Positions 6,689 through 9,884 of a DNA stretch of 9,884 nucleotides are shown one piece after another (within the stretch, counting starts at the first letter, position 1; each line of letters opens with the position of its first letter). The notes beneath the pieces are model-generated. The model was not told the origin of the DNA. It worked only from the letters and a program-made list of their open reading frames with translations, and ran no database searches. The stretch is from Comamonadaceae bacterium. Its GTDB lineage: Bacteria > Pseudomonadota > Gammaproteobacteria > Burkholderiales > Burkholderiaceae. The stretch spans positions 1-9,884 of the forward strand of contig CANNNB010000075.1 of the NCBI GenBank assembly GCA_947505995.1. Reading direction: 5' to 3'. Made by a program: the position numbers and the translations under genes.

Positions 6689-7889
6689 ATCGCAAAACCA
6701 GCAACAGCACTTGCCTTATGAAGGCATTCGCGTGGTCGAATTCACGCACATGGTGATGGGCCCAACCTGCGGCATGGTGCTGGCAGATTTGGGCGCGGAG
6801 GTTATTAAAGTGGAACCCATTGGCCATGGTCATGAGGGCGACAACACCCGCAAACTGTTGGGCTCGGGTGCTGGTTTTTTTCCACTTTTCAACCGCAACA
6901 AAAAAAGCCTAGCACTCGACTTGAAAACCCCTGAAGGCAAAGAAGCCGTATTGCGTTTAATTGCCACCGCAGACATTGTTAGCGAAAACTTCAAACCAGG
7001 TACCATGAAAAAACTGGGTTTGGATTACGAGAGCTTGAAGCAACTTAACCCACGACTCATCTACGTTTCACTCAAGGGTTTTTTGCCAGGCCCCTATGAA
7101 CACCGAACAGCCCTTGACGAGGTGGTGCAAATGATGGGCGGCTTGGCCTACATGACGGGCCGACGCGGCGATCCACTCAGAGCAGGCACCAGCGTGAATG
7201 ACATCATGGGCGGCATGTTTGGCGCCATTGGTGCCATGGCTGCATTGGCGCAACGCGCTCAAACGGGCCAAGGTCAAGAAGTCCAAAGCGCCTTGTTTGA
7301 AAACAATGTCTTTTTGGTAGCCCAGCACATGCTGCAATACCAAGTCACAGGCAAAGCAGCCGCGCCCATGCCCGAGCGAATTTCTGCGTGGGCCATCTAC
7401 GATGTGTTTGTGGTGAAAGACGGTGAGCAAATATTTCTGGCTGTAGTGAGTGACACCGCTTGGAAAATATTTTGCGACGCCTTCAATTACCCAGATCTGT
7501 TCAATGACGCACGCTTACTGACCAACAACGACCGCGTCAGAGCTCGCGATTGGCTCATCCCGATGCTGCGCGAAAGACTTCAAGTTTTTTCAGCGACTCA
7601 ATTAAGCGACGTGTTTGAAAAAAATTCATTGCCTTATGCACCCATTACAGCGCCACATGAATTACTGCAAGACCCGCACCTTCATGCAACTGGTGGACTG
7701 GCGCCAGTCGAGCTGAACGATGGCCGCGAGATCCACACCGTCTTGTTGCCACTTAGCATGAATCAAGAGCGCTTGAAAGTTCGCCTTTCAGCACCCCATT
7801 TAGGTCAACACAACGAAAGTTTATTGAGCAGCCTAGGCTACAACTCAGAAGAAATTCAAAAACTTAGCCATCCCAACGAGGCGGGTTGA
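6681..7889 (+). CDS. Class III (CaiB/BaiF family) CoA-transferase
   Basis: Family III CoA-transferases move CoA between carboxylic acids through a mixed anhydride on a catalytic aspartate, acting as interlocked dimers in the cytosol. The product has 402 residues, typical for the family. Numbered from the ATG at 6681, it shows the N-terminal GIRVVEFTHMVMGP (15-28), LADLGAEVIKVEP (34-46), FNRNKKSLALDLK (70-82), a SLKGFLPGPY turn (130-139), ALDEVVQMMGGLAYMTG (144-160) and SVNDIMGGMFGA (171-182), where Asp174 is the likely catalytic aspartate. Coupling to an HMG-CoA-lyase-like gene suggests it supplies that enzyme's CoA ester. Precedents known from the literature are the human succinate-HMG CoA-transferase (SUGCT) and the succinyl-CoA:citramalate CoA-transferase of the 3-hydroxypropionate bicycle; itaconate CoA-transferases also belong here. 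Donor and acceptor cannot be read from the sequence. Confidence 0.9.
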   Translation: MPESQNQQQHLPYEGIRVVEFTHMVMGPTCGMVLADLGAEVIKVEPIGHGHEGDNTRKLLGSGAGFFPLFNRNKKSLALDLKTPEGKEAVLRLIATADIVSENFKPGTMKKLGLDYESLKQLNPRLIYVSLKGFLPGPYEHRTALDEVVQMMGGLAYMTGRRGDPLRAGTSVNDIMGGMFGAIGAMAALAQRAQTGQGQEVQSALFENNVFLVAQHMLQYQVTGKAAAPMPERISAWAIYDVFVVKDGEQIFLAVVSDTAWKIFCDAFNYPDLFNDARLLTNNDRVRARDWLIPMLRERLQVFSATQLSDVFEKNSLPYAPITAPHELLQDPHLHATGGLAPVELNDGREIHTVLLPLSMNQERLKVRLSAPHLGQHNESLLSSLGYNSEEIQKLSHPNEAG

Positions 7890-7915
7890 ACCGCAAACAG
7901 GCAAGCCCTTGAACC

Positions 7916-8848
7916 ATGGACAAACTCAAAGTTTTTGAAACATTTGTATCGGTCGCCACACGCGGCAGCTTGAGTGCGGCTGCGCGTGCAGAAGGCGTAG
8001 CCCCTGCCATCATTGGCAGACGACTCGATGCGTTGGAGTCACACTTGGGTGTGAAGTTGTTGTTGAGAACAACCAGACGCATCAGCTTGACACACGAGGG
8101 CAGCGCTTTTTTAGAAAATTGCCAACGTCTATTAAGCGATGTGGCCAATGCGGAGGACAGCGTTTCAGCTGGCGGCTTGAAAGCCAGCGGTCATTTGAGA
8201 ATTACAGCACCAGCCGGTTTTGGGCGCAGACATGTTGCTCCGCTTGCACCCCTTTTTCATGCGCTCAATCCGGATGTCAAGATTTCGCTGAACCTGAGCG
8301 ATCGCGTGATTGACTTGGCCGGCGAGGGCTTCGACTTCGCAGTTCGCGTGGGCGACCTGCCAGACTCTTCCTTGGTCAGCGTGCGCTTGGCCGACAACCG
8401 CCGCATGTGTGTGGCCACGCCCGCCTATTTGGCCAAGCATGGCACCCCCAAAATTCCTTCAGATTTGCTCCAGCACAGCTGCCTCACACTGTCTAGCGAT
8501 GCCTCCCAAACGCGCGGCTGGGCCTTTAAAGTCCCGCCGTCAGAGAACGCCGAAGGCCCCGAAGTGACCCACTTGCGCCCGCACGGCCCTCTAGATTGCT
8601 CGGATGGCCAGGTTTTGCACGGCTGGTGCCTGGCCCACATGGGTATCGCCTGGCGCAGCACCTGGGAGGTGGAAAATGACATCCGAACGGGGCAACTGGT
8701 GGAAGTCTTGGCTGAATTTGCAGCACCGCCCAACGGCATTTACGGCGTTTTTCCCCAAAGAAAGCATTTACCCCTGCGTTTGCGTCTTTGGATCGACTTT
8801 TTAAAGCATCACTACAGCTTGCCCGCAACTTGGCAAAGCGCCCCGTAA
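7916..8848 (+). CDS. LysR-type transcriptional regulator
   Basis: A 310-residue LysR-family DNA-binding protein, the standard length. The N-terminal winged helix-turn-helix spans about residues 1-60 (DKLKVFETFVSVATRGSLSA, then AARAEGVAPAIIGRRLDALE, then RTTRRISLTHEG). A linker helix covers about 61-90 and the two-lobed effector-binding domain about 91-300, with SGHLRITAPAGFGRRHVAP and FDFAVRVGD typical of the CrgA-like branch. The gene starts 26 nt after the CoA-transferase on the same strand with no clear terminator or strong RBS in between (an AGG lies 14-16 nt upstream). It is therefore probably cotranscribed and likely controls the lyase-transferase genes, perhaps from the 5531-5767 region. 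This layout differs from the common divergent LysR arrangement. The effector is unknown; a CoA-ester or free hydroxy-acid of the pathway is a guess. Confidence 0.92.
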   Translation: MDKLKVFETFVSVATRGSLSAAARAEGVAPAIIGRRLDALESHLGVKLLLRTTRRISLTHEGSAFLENCQRLLSDVANAEDSVSAGGLKASGHLRITAPAGFGRRHVAPLAPLFHALNPDVKISLNLSDRVIDLAGEGFDFAVRVGDLPDSSLVSVRLADNRRMCVATPAYLAKHGTPKIPSDLLQHSCLTLSSDASQTRGWAFKVPPSENAEGPEVTHLRPHGPLDCSDGQVLHGWCLAHMGIAWRSTWEVENDIRTGQLVEVLAEFAAPPNGIYGVFPQRKHLPLRLRLWIDFLKHHYSLPATWQSAP

Positions 8849-8857
8849 AATCGGGGG
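8841..8857 (+). promoter_or_regulatory. Candidate argS promoter -10 element within a small inverted repeat
   Basis: CCCCG-TAAAAT-CGGGG (8841-8856) is a perfect 5-bp inverted repeat whose 6-nt centre is a strong -10 match, TAAAAT (8846-8851), and also contains the LysR stop TAA (8846-8848). A -10 here would start RNA about 7 nt downstream, at or next to the argS ATG at 8858, giving a leaderless or near-leaderless transcript. The only -35-like sequence, TTGCCC at 8819-8824, is 21 nt away, longer than the usual 17. Alternatively the G-run touching the ATG acts as a poorly spaced RBS. Confidence 0.4.
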
Positions 8858-9884
8858 ATGCTCCTAGCCAAACAAGAATTACTCTCGGCCCTCGCTGCCG
8901 AACTCGAACGCCTGCACCCTGGTGCCGGTGCCAAAGCCATTTTTGAATCGCCCAAGGTGGCCGCCCATGGCGATCTAGCCTGCACAGCGGCCATGAACTT
9001 GGCCAAACCCTTGGGTCAAAACCCCAGACAAGTGGGCGAAGCTTTGCGCACCGCGCTCATGGCTACGCCTGCTTTCACCCAATGGGTTGAAAGCATCGAC
9101 ATTGCAGGCCCTGGATTTTTAAACCTGAAGCTCAAGCCCAGCGCCAAACAAGCCGTCATTAAAGAAGTGCTGCATGCGGCTTCCTGCTTTGGCAAGCAAG
9201 CTGAGCGCAATGAAAAAGTGTTGGTGGAGTTTGTGTCTGCCAATCCAACAGGGCCTTTGCATGTGGGCCATGGCAGGCAAGCCGCATTGGGCGATGCCAT
9301 TTGCAATTTGTTCGCCACGCAAGGCTGGTCTGTTTACCGCGAGTTTTATTACAACGATGCGGGCGTGCAAATTAACACCTTGGCAACTTCCACCCAATTG
9401 CGTGCGCAAGGTTTCAAGCCTGGTGATGCTCAGTGGCCCAGCGGTGAAAACGCTGCCGCCTACAACGGTGACTACATCCAAGACATTGCACAAGATTTCT
9501 TAGCGAAAAAAACCGTGAAGTCGGACGACCGGGAATTCACAGGCAGCGGCGACCTGAACGATTTGAATGGCATGCGCGAATTTGCCGTGGCCTACTTGCG
9601 CCACGAGCAAGACCTCGACTTGAAAGCCTTCGACGTCAAGTTTGACAACTACTACCTCGAATCCAGCCTGTACACCAGCGGGCGCGTTGACGCTGCTGTG
9701 AAAAAACTTCAAGAAGCAGGCAAGACCTATGAGCAAGATGGTGCGCTGTGGCTCAGGTCCACTGACTACGCTGACGACAAAGACCGCGTCATGCGCAAAG
9801 GCGACGGCACCTACACCTACTTTGTGCCCGATGTGGCCTACCACATTGCCAAATGGGAACGCGGCTTTACCAAGGTTGTCAACA
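8858..9884 (+). CDS. argS: Arginyl-tRNA synthetase (3'-truncated)
   Basis: ArgS is the class I aminoacyl-tRNA synthetase that charges tRNA-Arg with arginine. The frame is open from the ATG at 8858 to the window edge, giving 342 of the usual 560 or so residues. The N-terminal tRNA D-loop-binding (Add-1) domain covers about 1-115, with [21 protein letters not shown] at 30-50. The catalytic Rossmann fold begins at [20 protein letters not shown] (121-140), carrying the HIGH-type ATP motif as HVGH at 135-138. [12 protein letters not shown] (161-172), [11 protein letters not shown] (267-277) and [19 protein letters not shown] (311-329) are family-typical. The KMSK-equivalent loop and the anticodon-binding domain lie beyond the window. 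It starts 9 nt after the LysR stop, but as an essential gene it probably has its own promoter. Confidence 0.96.
   Translation, partial: MLLAKQELLSALAAELERLHPGAGAKAIFESPKVAAHGDLACTAAMNLAKPLGQNPRQVGEALRTALMATPAFTQWVESIDIAGPGFLNLKLKPSAKQAVIKEVLHAASCFGKQAERNEKVLVEFVSANPTGPLHVGHGRQAALGDAICNLFATQGWSVYREFYYNDAGVQINTLATSTQLRAQGFKPGDAQWPSGENAAAYNGDYIQDIAQDFLAKKTVKSDDREFTGSGDLNDLNGMREFAVAYLRHEQDLDLKAFDVKFDNYYLESSLYTSGRVDAAVKKLQEAGKTYEQDGALWLRSTDYADDKDRVMRKGDGTYTYFVPDVAYHIAKWERGFTKVVN

Noticed and set aside
7890..7915. Possible terminator or separate LysR promoter between the CoA-transferase and the regulator
   Set aside because: The 26-nt gap shows no stem with T-tract and no convincing -35/-10 pair.

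Overview
The window looks like chromosomal DNA from a betaproteobacterium, probably a freshwater Burkholderiales (Comamonadaceae-like) genome of moderate GC. This is judged from overall protein similarity to remembered family members, codon use and gene content; no database search was possible. It carries seven protein genes, two of them cut by the window edges. I see no rRNA, tRNA, CRISPR array, insertion sequence, phage gene or plasmid signature.

Left part (1-3307): the C-terminal three quarters of a fused isobutyryl-CoA mutase/G-protein chaperone (icmF, 5' end outside the window) is followed on the same strand by glutathione synthetase (gshB). The 48-nt gap between the icmF stop and the likely gshB start holds a perfect 21-bp dyad. 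gshB converges with malate synthase G (glcB, minus strand). The two 3' ends are 17 nt apart and share an inverted repeat that contains both stop codons.

Middle (5531-5767): a 237-nt AT-rich divergent control region separates glcB from a rightward gene set. It holds several short dyads and direct repeats but no RNA gene that I can recognise.

Right part (5768-9884): an HMG-CoA-lyase-family enzyme overlaps by 8 nt a class III (CaiB/BaiF) CoA-transferase, and a LysR-type regulator follows 26 nt later. These three look like one transcription unit in which a transferase activates a branched hydroxy-acid, the lyase cleaves the CoA ester, and the regulator controls the set. Then comes arginyl-tRNA synthetase (argS, 3' end outside the window), with a promoter-like TAAAAT so close to its ATG that a leaderless transcript is possible.

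Most non-housekeeping genes act on short branched acyl-CoAs or on acetyl-CoA: mutase, lyase, CoA-transferase and malate synthase. The lyase would release acetyl-CoA, and malate synthase would use acetyl-CoA with glyoxylate. This is mostly ordinary metabolism. I found no convincing undescribed system. The points most worth checking are the true substrate of the lyase/transferase pair and the dyad in front of gshB.
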